Of a stretch of DNA of 48,374 nucleotides, positions 30,401 to 38,302 are shown one piece after another; position 1 is the stretch's first letter, and each line of letters starts with the position of its first letter. The DNA lies in the NCBI GenBank assembly GCA_016872725.1, contig VGZC01000046.1:1-48374 (forward strand), given 5' to 3'. The stretch comes from Planctomycetota bacterium. GTDB taxonomy: Bacteria > Planctomycetota > Planctomycetia > Pirellulales > Pirellulaceae. The notes under the pieces are model-generated. The model saw only the letters and a list, made by a program, of their open reading frames with translations, searched no databases and was not told where the DNA came from. Both the position numbers and the translations under genes were made by a program.

Positions 30401-33060
30401 TCGGCCTTGCCGTCGCCGTCGGTATCGCGCGCGAGCACGATGTTCGGCGCGTCGCAGACCAGGATCCCGTCGCGCCACACGGTCACGCCGGTCGGAAAGC
30501 GCAGGCCGTCCAGGAAGACCGTCGCTCGGTCGTACGTCCCGTCCTCGTCGGTATCCTCGAGCATTTTCACTCGGCCCGCTCCGTCAAACGATTCGTCGAC
30601 TTCGCGCGAGTAATCGGGCATCTCGGCGACCCAGAGCTTTCCGTCGGGTCCGAAATCGATGGCGACCGGGTCGGCGACGAGCGGTTCGGAAGCGACCAGT
30701 TCGATCCGGAACCGCGGATCCAACCGAAAATCGCGAAGCGATTCGCCGGGGGTGCGCGGAGCCACGCCCTGGCTGCCCGGCGGCACGACGAATTCGGCCG
30801 GCGTCAGCGAGCGGACCGTGTCGATGATGGTCTGCTCGAGTCCCTCGCGGAATTTCTCCGGCAGCGCGAAATAGACAACCTCGGCGCCTCCGCCATAGCC
30901 TCCCTCCTTGAGCAGCCGTTCCGACGGAATATACGCGCAGAAGTCGTTGCAATATCCGTGCGGCCAGATGCGGTCGCGGCGCAGCTCATTCTTGAGCCGC
31001 AGCGAATAATCGACGCAGACCTCGCCCGCGAGGAAGATCATGTGCAACGATTCGCCGAACGTGATCGTCTGCACCGGATAGCGGATGCGCGTGGGAAGGG
31101 GTTCGCCCCGTTCGAGCCGCGCGAGCTGGTAGCGGGCGTTGTACGCCGCGGGGCCTTCCTGCTTCGCCAGTTCGCGCAGCGCGTCGGGCGACGGAGGATC
31201 CCGGAGCGGCAGGTCGACATGTTTGAGCCGCGCGGCGATCGCGCCCTGGACCGGCGCGAGCCCTTTCTCGACGACCCGCGCGACCTCGTCCGCGATCCGC
31301 GCCCCTTGCTCCGTCGCGATGTCGACTCGATCGTTCACGACACCCGAACTGGGATTCGAGTCGGATCCGCAGCCGATCGACACGAGGCCGATCGCCCCCG
31401 GGAATTTCCGCTCGATCATCTCCTGCGCGTACCCGGCCCAATCGCCGCTGATCCGGTTGTGGGAAAGGGTGACACAGTGGCACGCATACGACGTGTAGAC
31501 CGCGCGGACGCCGCCGTCGTCGCTCCGCACGACCAGGATGGGAAGGTCGTGGTCCACGGGCCCACCCGCCGTGCGCCGGTTCTTCGCGAAGTCGACTCGA
31601 CCCACGCCCCATTCGAGACGGCCCGGCTTCAGGTCGGCGACCGCCGCGAGGGCCGCCTGTTCGAGGGCCGACGTCAAGGCGTCCGTATAGCGATCGATGT
31701 GCGTCTGATGCTCGGCGGGGATCGGCGTGCTGAAGATCGTATCGGACGCGCCGTTGACTTTGGGCGTCGTGTGCGAATGGGTGAACGTGACGGCGATGCG
31801 GTCGCGCGTCACACCCGTTTTCGGCCCGATGCGCCGAACGACCTCGTCGACCATCGTCTCGCGGATGCCGAGGCTGTCGACCGACATGACAATCACCGGC
31901 GGACCCTCGCCGGCCTGGACGGCGAGCGCTTTTGCCCAGATCCGCTGCGTCACGCCCTCCGATTCCTCCCTTCGAAATCCGAACCCGTTCAAACGGATCG
32001 GATAGTCGGGCGTGATGTCGACCCTCGCCACACCGACCCTGTAATCGGCGGCCGGCGCCGCCACCCGATCGCACATGAGCGACTCGATGACGCACGCAAC
32101 ATGTTCCGGGTCCTCCTTGGCGACGAGGTATCGATGGGGGCCGTCGACTTGATCGATCCACGTGTTCGAACCGTCCTCGGCGACGACACACCGTCCCGGC
32201 GGAGACAGTTCCCACAGGGGGCGTTCCCCGTCGACCGCGCCGCGGACGGCGAAATAGACGGCCGTTTGATCCCAACTCTCGCGCGGCTTCAAGCCGTTGT
32301 AAAGCTCGTAGGCCCTTCGGACGGGATCGCGGGCGGGCAAGGCGGCGAGTTTCGGACCCGTCTTGATTCGATTGCCGATTTCGAAACCGCTGAAAACGAC
32401 CGGCGTCGGCCAATGCGCGATCACCGCGCGCGACGCCTCGGCATCGCGGTGCACGTTCCACTCGCGGCCTTGGGGAAACGCGCCTCCCATGCAGACCCAA
32501 AGCCGCACTTTCCTTTCGACGAGTGTTTGGCCGTCGAGGGGACAGGCATCGTCGGGTTGCGATTGGAGCAACGCGCGGAGATTGGTGAGGAAACCGACCG
32601 TCACCACGACGACGCTCTGATCGGCCTGTCGCGCGAGCACGGAGCGGTAGACGCGCGAGGCCTCGGGCGCGTCGTCGTTCGACGCGAGATCGTGGGGGAA
32701 TTCGGCGGAAACGGCCGGCGCGTACAGGGAGTCGTTTCGGATCGCGGCGCCGTGGACCGCGCCGATCGGAATGTCCGGGCGGGCGAAGAACGTGTTGAGC
32801 GCGTCGAGGCACGGGGCGCAGTGCGGGTTCCCCGCCGAAATGCCCATCGCCACGATCTCGGCCTCGCCGCGCCGCGCCAGCGCGTGCAATAGGGCCACCG
32901 CTCCGACGTCGTCGACGTCCGATTCGATGTCCGTGTCGAAAATGATCGTGACCGGCGCCGCCGACTGTGCCGGGGCGTCGGCGGGCCTGGCGAGCGACGC
33001 CCCGACCGCGACGCACATCATCAAGACAACCGAGCGAATCGCCACGGCACGGTCTCCCAT
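27427..33060 (-). CDS. giant secreted fusion: nucleoside hydrolase, ceramidase-like and PVC-type cytochrome c dehydrogenase
   Basis: The protein is about 1,877 residues after a signal peptide (VAIRSVVLMMCVAVGASLA). Residues about 36-330 match inosine-uridine nucleoside hydrolases, with the Ca-binding motif FDTDIESDVDDVGAVALLHA (41-60). Residues about 340-760 resemble neutral/alkaline ceramidases (RVGVARVDITPDYPIRLNGF, TFTHSHTTPK). From about 775 follows the PVC-type membrane-bound dehydrogenase propeller (DPRFRIELVASEPLVADPVA, IDFGPDGKLWVAEMPDYSRE), then HEAT-like repeats, a (GDGxA) repeat, one cytochrome c motif CAACH (about 1605-1609) and a C-terminal beta domain like a CBM. The frame is continuous. 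I start at 33060 because a signal peptide follows. It was possibly formed by fusion of neighbouring secreted-enzyme genes and would act in the periplasm. Confidence 0.85.
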   Translation of the reverse strand: MGDRAVAIRSVVLMMCVAVGASLARPADAPAQSAAPVTIIFDTDIESDVDDVGAVALLHALARRGEAEIVAMGISAGNPHCAPCLDALNTFFARPDIPIGAVHGAAIRNDSLYAPAVSAEFPHDLASNDDAPEASRVYRSVLARQADQSVVVVTVGFLTNLRALLQSQPDDACPLDGQTLVERKVRLWVCMGGAFPQGREWNVHRDAEASRAVIAHWPTPVVFSGFEIGNRIKTGPKLAALPARDPVRRAYELYNGLKPRESWDQTAVYFAVRGAVDGERPLWELSPPGRCVVAEDGSNTWIDQVDGPHRYLVAKEDPEHVACVIESLMCDRVAAPAADYRVGVARVDITPDYPIRLNGFGFRREESEGVTQRIWAKALAVQAGEGPPVIVMSVDSLGIRETMVDEVVRRIGPKTGVTRDRIAVTFTHSHTTPKVNGASDTIFSTPIPAEHQTHIDRYTDALTSALEQAALAAVADLKPGRLEWGVGRVDFAKNRRTAGGPVDHDLPILVVRSDDGGVRAVYTSYACHCVTLSHNRISGDWAGYAQEMIERKFPGAIGLVSIGCGSDSNPSSGVVNDRVDIATEQGARIADEVARVVEKGLAPVQGAIAARLKHVDLPLRDPPSPDALRELAKQEGPAAYNARYQLARLERGEPLPTRIRYPVQTITFGESLHMIFLAGEVCVDYSLRLKNELRRDRIWPHGYCNDFCAYIPSERLLKEGGYGGGAEVVYFALPEKFREGLEQTIIDTVRSLTPAEFVVPPGSQGVAPRTPGESLRDFRLDPRFRIELVASEPLVADPVAIDFGPDGKLWVAEMPDYSREVDESFDGAGRVKMLEDTDEDGTYDRATVFLDGLRFPTGVTVWRDGILVCDAPNIVLARDTDGDGKADSTKTLYAGFATHNPHARVNSLRFGLDGWVYGSGGLFGGEITSFDGTAVHLQRSDFRIRPDTGAIEPATGTTQQSRVRDDWDNWFGCDNGTLAMHYPVSDHYVRRNPLVAPPSPAVAVAADAEASRLVPPGELVLFQLSGKPGRATSACGIDVYRDRLLGDDLYGDCFTCEPVHQAVHRMDLSRDGAVFRGTRSLDERDREFLASTDRWFRPVQVRTGPDGGLWIVDMYRYVIEHRRWIPAETLAQLDPMAGTTRGRIYRVVPKGSAARGWPRLDRLDPEELARCLDHANGTLRDLAHQCLVWRNAREAGSVLRNIARESNRPESRVQALCALADLELADPSLLEDMLDDAHPGVRRHAVRIAESSAAHNERIAAAIGRLAEDAAYEVRLQTAYSLGACPDSVAGPMLARLARTHAADPYMLAAVKSSMNRSNAVGVIRALVSTGDGAAGDGVAGDGAAGDGAAGDGVAGDGVAGDGADDRLLSPMMGLSVELSGGKGLDEALAVVGERGERRGARWRFRVASELIEAGGRSGSGDVADSTRALLERWSDSARAVAADDTADAAARLDAIGLLGAWRTEANREAAAALVHPAQPVNVRQAAVEAMGRFTGPDAADDLLDAWDSSGPELRREILDRLMSRPEWARTLLAAVESGRVATASLDAARRQRLLTHEDDVVRVGAERALKDSANAERRGIVERYSGARLGGDAERGRAAFEKLCAACHKLGDAGYAVGPDLAALANKSPTYLLNALLDPNRDVEERYQSYVAVLSDGRTMTGLMTSETSASVTLTEQEGKTHVLRRRDIESLRGSGRSLMPVGFEQDVSVEQAGDLIAFLMELGPRPKTLEGNAPSLVTAGSDGGLELRAAAAEIYGGSIAFESLFGNIGFWHGEQDRVSWRIDVTRPGEYDVWIDWACHPDSAGNRFRIDGLDPVIAGDVASTGGWDRYERRKVGRARLGAGRHAVTVRPEGALRNGALFDLRGVELIAVPSDSK
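28971..29075. repeat. 15-bp coding repeat (seven units) inside the giant gene
   Basis: CACCGTCCCCGGCCA/G is repeated six times with only the last base varying, plus a seventh degenerate unit. On the coding (minus) strand it encodes GDGVA/GDGAA pentapeptides, a flexible linker between HEAT-like helices. Confidence 0.96.
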
Positions 33061-33184
33061 GGGAAGATGGCGGAACACCGCGAATCGAGTCGCCGCGCCG
33101 GACCCGCGGTCGCCGCGGCGCACCCATGATAGCGGCGGGACCGACCCGTAGCCACGACGCGGCGGGCGTCGCGCGGCGGGGCGG

Positions 33185-33808
33185 CTAACCCGAAGCCTCC
33201 GCGATGATTCCCCGGAACCGATCCTCGGACATGCCGAAGGCCTTGGGCAGTTGTTTGAGCTGTTCGAGCCGCTCGGCCGAAATCTCTCCGCACGCGGACG
33301 CGATCAGGAACGCGCCCCGCACGATCCCGTTCCGCTCGTCCTCAGCGCGCCGCGACGCGATCGCGCGGCAATAGACGGCGGCGTCGACCGGCGCCCGGCG
33401 AGCCAGCGCGATATCCCGCGCGATGTCCTCATCGGAAAGTTCGATGCCCGCAATCTCGCCGTAAACACGCCGCAGTACGTCGATCTCGGCCGGCTCGGCA
33501 TGGTCGTCGGCGAGCATGGTGAGCACCATGACGCGCCGGACGTCGTTCGCGAAATGGACCTTCTTCAGCCGTTGCTGGACCTCGGGTCCCAGCGAGGCGA
33601 CCTCCATCGGAAACGTCCGCTTGCACGTCCGGCACCGGATGTGCTCCGAAACCGTGCTGATCGGGATGACCGGAATGAAGTAGACCGTCAGGAACCGCTT
33701 GACCCGGCGATGGTCGTAAACGCGGGACGCCTCGCACGTCGGGCAATGGAATTCGCCTTTGCCCTTCGACTTCGTAAGCGTCAGGTCCATCTCGCCGACG
33801 ATCAGCAT
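33185..33808 (-). CDS. zinc-ribbon plus TerB-like domain protein
   Basis: The protein has 207 residues. Residues about 20-65 form a zinc ribbon with two CxxC knuckles (FHCPTCEAS and IRCRTCKRTF) flanking a hydrophobic strand (FLTVYFIPVIPIS). Residues about 85-205 are a helical domain resembling TerB/DjlA N-terminal modules (VLTMLADDHAEPAEIDVLRR, FLIASACGEISAERLEQLKQ), with acidic residues that could bind metal. TerB-type domains appear in stress and membrane-associated proteins. The specific role is unknown. It begins 25 bp after the stop of the upstream gene on the same strand, so the two are likely co-transcribed. Confidence 0.78.
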   Translation of the reverse strand: MLIVGEMDLTLTKSKGKGEFHCPTCEASRVYDHRRVKRFLTVYFIPVIPISTVSEHIRCRTCKRTFPMEVASLGPEVQQRLKKVHFANDVRRVMVLTMLADDHAEPAEIDVLRRVYGEIAGIELSDEDIARDIALARRAPVDAAVYCRAIASRRAEDERNGIVRGAFLIASACGEISAERLEQLKQLPKAFGMSEDRFRGIIAEASG

Positions 33809-33833
33809 GGCTTCACGCTCCCATCGACTTGGA

Positions 33834-34712
33834 TCACGACTCCGCGTCGGCGAGCATCCGATCGAGGGCTCGCAAGGCGATCGCGAACGTCGGACGGTTC
33901 TCCAAGTAGGTCCGCCACCACGTCGTCAGCAGGTCGGCGACATCGTCGGCCGCGGAGGCCAGTCCCCAAATGCCGATCGCATCGACCAATGCCCGCTCGG
34001 ATGACTCGATCCATTCGACATGTTGCGCCGCATCGAGTACGGGCGGCAACATGGCGAACGGCGCGATGTTCGCCAGCCGGGCGGGCGGAACGTGTTCGCT
34101 GAAACGGGCGAGGTCGAGCTGCAATTGGGAAAGCAGCCAGGCCAATCGTACCGTCTCGGGCAAGTTCGGCCAAGGATCCTCGACCACCGCCTCGATGGTC
34201 ACCGCGTTGCAGAACAGGTGGGCGGCCCCCGCTCCACCGACCGCCGGATGGACCAGCACGATCTCGGCGCGCGGCGCGATCAGTTCGGCCTCCGCCAGGT
34301 CCGCCAATCGGGTCAGGCAACCGGGGCCCCGCGCGTCCCACGCGTCGCGCGGCGGCCCGGAGCGCAGGGCGAGCTGATCGGCGAGGCCGGGCAGGGCCTG
34401 TCGAACGGCGTCCTCGACCCGACCGATCGCGCCGACCAGTTCGGCGGTGGGCGGGGCCGAGGGCCCGAGCGACTTTCGAGCGGCGACATCGACCAGTTCG
34501 CGGTTGTTCTCGATGCCCGACGCAAGGGCCCTCGCGACGTCCCACACGGCGCGGCCGCGGGGTCCGATTCGGTCCAGCGCGGCGCGCAGCAGATCCACCG
34601 GCTCCCGCAACGATTCGGCCAACGGGCCGTCGACGAGCGTCTTTCCGTCGAGCAGCGCGTTGGCGGCGTGTAGGGCGCTCGCCGAAAGGCTCGCCATCCA
34701 TCGCAATTCCAT
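33834..34712 (-). CDS. conserved hypothetical protein
   Basis: This 292-residue soluble, mostly helical protein has no signal peptide, membrane helix or recognisable catalytic motif. Segments such as PWPNLPETVRLAWLLSQLQL and IGIWGLASAADDVADLLTTW look conserved in character and resemble planctomycete hypothetical proteins, but I cannot name a family. The start is the ATG at 34712, eight bases after GGAGG. A TTG nine bases upstream is too close to that site. It is divergent from speA across 281 bp. Confidence 0.7.
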   Translation of the reverse strand: MELRWMASLSASALHAANALLDGKTLVDGPLAESLREPVDLLRAALDRIGPRGRAVWDVARALASGIENNRELVDVAARKSLGPSAPPTAELVGAIGRVEDAVRQALPGLADQLALRSGPPRDAWDARGPGCLTRLADLAEAELIAPRAEIVLVHPAVGGAGAAHLFCNAVTIEAVVEDPWPNLPETVRLAWLLSQLQLDLARFSEHVPPARLANIAPFAMLPPVLDAAQHVEWIESSERALVDAIGIWGLASAADDVADLLTTWWRTYLENRPTFAIALRALDRMLADAES

Positions 34713-34993
34713 TTTCAACACCTCCCGGCCCGCACACCCGTCGGAAACGAGACGCGGTCGGTTCCGATTTCCGATCTCGACCGGGTCGCGCCGGGTCGAC
34801 CGCCGAGCACCGCCGATGCTATCAGACGGCGACCGCGAATCAACGCGCGGAAACGCGCCCGATCGCGTGTTGACGGTTCGGCGTCGAGTCGATCAAATAC
34901 CAGGCGTGGCTCGCGGTTGGTTCCCTTCGACGGTCTTGCAATTGGCGGCACGGCGCGCCGATCTCCCGCCGTGTGGAAAAGAGGCCCCATCGG

Positions 34994-36916
34994 ATGCTTA
35001 AGACGGCGCTCGCTCCCTGGACCGTGGCTGACGCCAATCAACTCTATGAAGTCTCGCGCTGGGGAAAGGGCTATTTTTCGATCAGCCGAAGCGGCCGCGT
35101 GTGCGTCCATCCAAACCGGAACCCCGACTGCGCCATCGACCTCAAGGATCTCGTCGACCGGCTCCAGCTCCGAGGCCTCGACCTCCCCATCCTGATCCGG
35201 TTCAACGACATCCTGCAGGATCGGTTGCGCGAACTGCACACCGTCTTCTCGGAAGTGCTGCGCGACAACGAGTACCAAGGCCGCTATACGTGCGTCTATC
35301 CGATCAAGGTCAACCAGCAGCGGCAGGTGGTCGAACAGATCGTCGAGCACGGTAAGCCGTTCGGATTCGGGCTCGAGGCCGGGAGCAAGCCCGAGTTGCT
35401 CGCGGTCGTCGCCATGTCGTACGAAAACATGCCGATCATCTGCAACGGATTCAAGGACTCCGAGTTCATCGAAATGGCCATGTTGGCGCACAAGATCGGG
35501 CGCAGGGTCATTCCGGTGGTCGAGAAATACACCGAGCTCGAACTGGTCCTGCACCACGCCGAAAAGGTCGGCGTCCGGCCGCTCATCGGCGTGCGGGTCA
35601 AACTGGCGACGCGGGGATCGGGACGTTGGCAATCGTCCGGCGGATACCGATCCAAATTCGGTCTCACCGTGACCGAGATCCTGAGGGCGTTCGAGGAACT
35701 CCGGCGCCGGGGCATGACCGATTGCTTCAAGATGCTGCACTTCCACTTGGGGAGCCAGATCACCGACATCCGCCAGATCAAGGCGGCCGTGATGGAGGCG
35801 TCGCGGGTCTACACCGATCTGGCCAAGCGCGGCGCGGGACTCGAATTCCTCAATATCGGCGGCGGGCTCGGCGTCGATTACGACGGATCCCAGACGAATT
35901 TCGAATCGAGCGTGAACTACACGCTCCACGAGTACGCGAACGCCGTGGTCAACAACATCATGACGGTGTGCGACGAGGACGGCGTTCCGCACCCGAACAT
36001 CATCTCGGAATGCGGCCGCGCGGTGGCGGCGTACCACAGCGTGCTCGTCTTCGGAGTCATGGGCGTCACCGAACTCGGCTGCTCCGGGGAGAAGTCGCTC
36101 GAAATCAACGAGGAAGAAGCGGTCCAGCCGCTCGTCGCGCTCCACGAAACGTACCAGAACGTGAGTGTCCGCAACCTGCTCGAGAGCTACCACGACGCGC
36201 AGCAGTCGCTCGACATGGCGATGAACCTGTTCGCGCTCGGTCACATGCCGCTCGACCAGCGCAGCACGGCCGAGAACCTGTTCTGGGCGATCTGCAACCG
36301 CATCCGCCGGCTTGTCGACGATCTCGATTACACGCCCGAGGAGCTCGAAAACCTCGATCGGCTCCTGTCCGACACCTATTTCTGCAACTTCTCGCTCTTC
36401 CAATCGATGCCCGACAGTTGGGCCATCAAACAGCTCTTCCCGATCATGCCGATCCATCGGTTGAACGAACGGCCGACGCGCCACGCGGTGATCGGCGACA
36501 TCACGTGCGACTCGGACGGCAAGATCGATCAGTTCATCGATCGGCGCGACGTGCGGCGGACCCTCCTGCTGCACGCCTGCAACGGCGACGATTACTACCT
36601 CGGCGCGTTCCTCGTCGGCGCCTACCAGGAGATCCTCGGCGATCTGCACAATCTCTTCGGCGATACGAACGCGGTGCATGTCGAGCTGCAGCCGAACGGC
36701 GAAACGGCCCTCGAAACGGTCGTGAAGGGCGAGACGGTGAGCGAGGTGCTCGACTACGTCCAGTTCAACCGCGACGATCTGATCCGCAGGCTGCAGACGG
36801 CCGTCGAACAAGCGGTGCGCGGCGGCCGGTTCACGCACGAGGAAGCGGGCCGGTTCGTCAAGTTCTACGAGGACGGGCTCAACGGCTACACCTACCTCGA
36901 AAAGCTCGATCTCTGA
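34994..36916 (+). CDS. speA: biosynthetic arginine decarboxylase
   Basis: SpeA converts arginine to agmatine with pyridoxal phosphate, the first step of one polyamine route. The protein has 640 residues, the usual size. It shows YPIKVNQQ (Lys105 binds PLP), FGFGLEAGSKPELLAV, LHFHLGSQITDIRQIKAAV, FLNIGGGLGVDYDGSQT (phosphate-binding glycines), ISECGRAVAAYHSVLVF and CDSDGKIDQF, all diagnostic of the fold-III group. I start at 34994 (MLKTALAPWTVADANQLYEV) as the preceding seven codons are not conserved in character. It is divergent from the hypothetical gene at 34712 and convergent with sufS. Confidence 0.97.
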   Translation: MLKTALAPWTVADANQLYEVSRWGKGYFSISRSGRVCVHPNRNPDCAIDLKDLVDRLQLRGLDLPILIRFNDILQDRLRELHTVFSEVLRDNEYQGRYTCVYPIKVNQQRQVVEQIVEHGKPFGFGLEAGSKPELLAVVAMSYENMPIICNGFKDSEFIEMAMLAHKIGRRVIPVVEKYTELELVLHHAEKVGVRPLIGVRVKLATRGSGRWQSSGGYRSKFGLTVTEILRAFEELRRRGMTDCFKMLHFHLGSQITDIRQIKAAVMEASRVYTDLAKRGAGLEFLNIGGGLGVDYDGSQTNFESSVNYTLHEYANAVVNNIMTVCDEDGVPHPNIISECGRAVAAYHSVLVFGVMGVTELGCSGEKSLEINEEEAVQPLVALHETYQNVSVRNLLESYHDAQQSLDMAMNLFALGHMPLDQRSTAENLFWAICNRIRRLVDDLDYTPEELENLDRLLSDTYFCNFSLFQSMPDSWAIKQLFPIMPIHRLNERPTRHAVIGDITCDSDGKIDQFIDRRDVRRTLLLHACNGDDYYLGAFLVGAYQEILGDLHNLFGDTNAVHVELQPNGETALETVVKGETVSEVLDYVQFNRDDLIRRLQTAVEQAVRGGRFTHEEAGRFVKFYEDGLNGYTYLEKLDL

Positions 36917-36917
36917 T

Positions 36918-36941
36918 CGACCCCGCGCACGCGCGCGGTCG
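36918..36941. other. GC-rich stem-loop between convergent speA and sufS
   Basis: CGACCCCGCGC and GCGCGCGGTCG pair as an 11-bp stem with one C-C mismatch and a very short loop, two bases after the speA stop. There is no T-tract. It could act as a transcription barrier between the convergent genes. Confidence 0.35.
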
Positions 36942-36960
36942 CTCGCCCGCCAATCCGGAC

Positions 36961-36994
36961 GTTCGCGACGGCTCAACGTCCGCGACGGCTCAAC
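36961..36994. repeat. tandem duplication of 17 bp covering the sufS stop codon
   Basis: GTTCGCGACGGCTCAAC and GTCCGCGACGGCTCAAC are adjacent and differ by one base. The sufS TGA (36990-36992, minus strand) lies in the second, so the duplication repeats the stop-codon region downstream of the gene. Confidence 0.9.
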
Positions 36995-38264
36995 GCGCCG
37001 TCGGCGCGCGGCGGCTTCCCGTTCGCCGCAGCGTCTCGCGGACCGACCGCAGCCCGTCGGCGAACCGGTCGATCTCGTCGACCGTCGTGTAGGCGTAGAA
37101 GCTGGCTCGAACGCTCGCCGAAACGCCCAATCGTTCGTGCAACGGCATCGCGCAGTGGTGACCCGCGCGGACGGCGATCCCGCGGTGATCGAGCAGTTCG
37201 GAGATGTCCTGCGGGTGGACCCGATCGATCGAGAAGCTGACGATTCCGGCCTTCCGGTCCGGCGCCGGGCCATGGATGGCGACGTCGTCGAATGCGGCGA
37301 GTCGTTCGTGGGCGAGTCGGGCGAGCCGCTGTTCGTGCGCGGCGATGCGTTCGAGCCCGACATCGCGCAGGTAGCGGCACGCGGCGGTCATCGCGATGGC
37401 GTCGGCGATCGGCGGCGTGCCCGCCTCGAACTTGAACGGCAAATCGGCCGGCGCGAATCGATCGCGGGCGACGCGGCGGATCATGCCGCCGCCGCCGAGG
37501 AACGGGGGCATGGCGTCGAGCAGGGTTTCGCGTCCGTAGAGCGCGCCGACTCCCGACGGGCCCATCATCTTGTGCCCGCTGAACGCCAGGAAGTCCGCCC
37601 GCGTCGCCTGGACATCGGTCGGTTCGTGCGGAACGCTCTGCGCGCCGTCGACGAACAGCAACGCGCCGCACCGGTCGGCCCGCTCGCGGATCGCGCCGAT
37701 CGGATTGATTGTGCCGAGCACGTTCGAGACGGCGGTCACGGCGACGAGGCGTGTTCGGTCGGTGAGGAACGCGTCGAGCTGTTCGAGGTCGAGTTCGCCG
37801 GAGTCGGTGATGGGCAGGAAACGGACGGCCGCGCCGGTCCGCTCCGCCGCCTGCTGCCAAGGCACGATGTTCGAATGGTGTTCCATGTCGGTGAGGAGGA
37901 TCTCGTCGCCGGGCCGCAGGTTCGCGTCGCCCCAACTCCGCGCGACGAGATTCACGCCGGCGGTCGTTCCCGACGTGAGGATGATTTCGTGCGCGTGCCG
38001 CGCGCCGACGAGCGCCTGGATCGACTCGCGCGCCTCCTCGAACAGGTCGGTACTCCGCTCACTCAACCAGTGGATTCCCCGATGCACGTTCGCGTAGTTG
38101 CGTTCGTACACGTCGCGCAGCGCGTCGATCACTTGCCGCGGACGCTGCGACGACGCCGCGCTGTCCAAATAGACGAGCGGGAACCGGTCGTGGATCGTCT
38201 GATCGAGGATCGGGAAATCGCGGCGGATCGCCGCCGGATCCAATGGCAAGGGACCGGATTCCAC
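36990..38264 (-). CDS. sufS: cysteine desulfurase (SufS/CsdA type)
   Basis: SufS takes sulfur from cysteine for iron-sulfur cluster assembly, using PLP. The protein has 424 residues. It has FVDGAQSVPH, Lys232 in FSGHKMMGPSGVG (Schiff base) and the catalytic loop RAGHHCAMPLHERLG with Cys371, typical of group II desulfurases. VYLDSAASSQRP and NVHRGIHWLSERST are also family hallmarks. The start is the GTG at 38264, eight bases after GAGGAG. Upstream codons lack domain character. No SufE/SufU or sufBCD gene is in the window, so it is separated from the usual suf cluster. Its 5' end is 39 bp from the RNase HII-like gene on the same strand. Confidence 0.93.
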   Translation of the reverse strand: MESGPLPLDPAAIRRDFPILDQTIHDRFPLVYLDSAASSQRPRQVIDALRDVYERNYANVHRGIHWLSERSTDLFEEARESIQALVGARHAHEIILTSGTTAGVNLVARSWGDANLRPGDEILLTDMEHHSNIVPWQQAAERTGAAVRFLPITDSGELDLEQLDAFLTDRTRLVAVTAVSNVLGTINPIGAIRERADRCGALLFVDGAQSVPHEPTDVQATRADFLAFSGHKMMGPSGVGALYGRETLLDAMPPFLGGGGMIRRVARDRFAPADLPFKFEAGTPPIADAIAMTAACRYLRDVGLERIAAHEQRLARLAHERLAAFDDVAIHGPAPDRKAGIVSFSIDRVHPQDISELLDHRGIAVRAGHHCAMPLHERLGVSASVRASFYAYTTVDEIDRFADGLRSVRETLRRTGSRRAPTAR

Positions 38265-38302
38265 GTGATGCACTCCTCGAGCGCGGCGCCGTCCCGCCGA
38301 GC

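Noticed and set aside
30958-32892. Long plus-strand frame opposite the giant fusion gene
   Set aside because: It lies wholly within the coding region of the giant gene. The residues are Arg/His/Asp-rich shadow sequence without motifs.
34715-37363. Long open frame (about 880 codons) antisense to speA
   Set aside because: It is the mirror of a well-conserved gene in GC-rich DNA. The composition is a shadow (repetitive acidic and Val/Arg-rich), with no domain.
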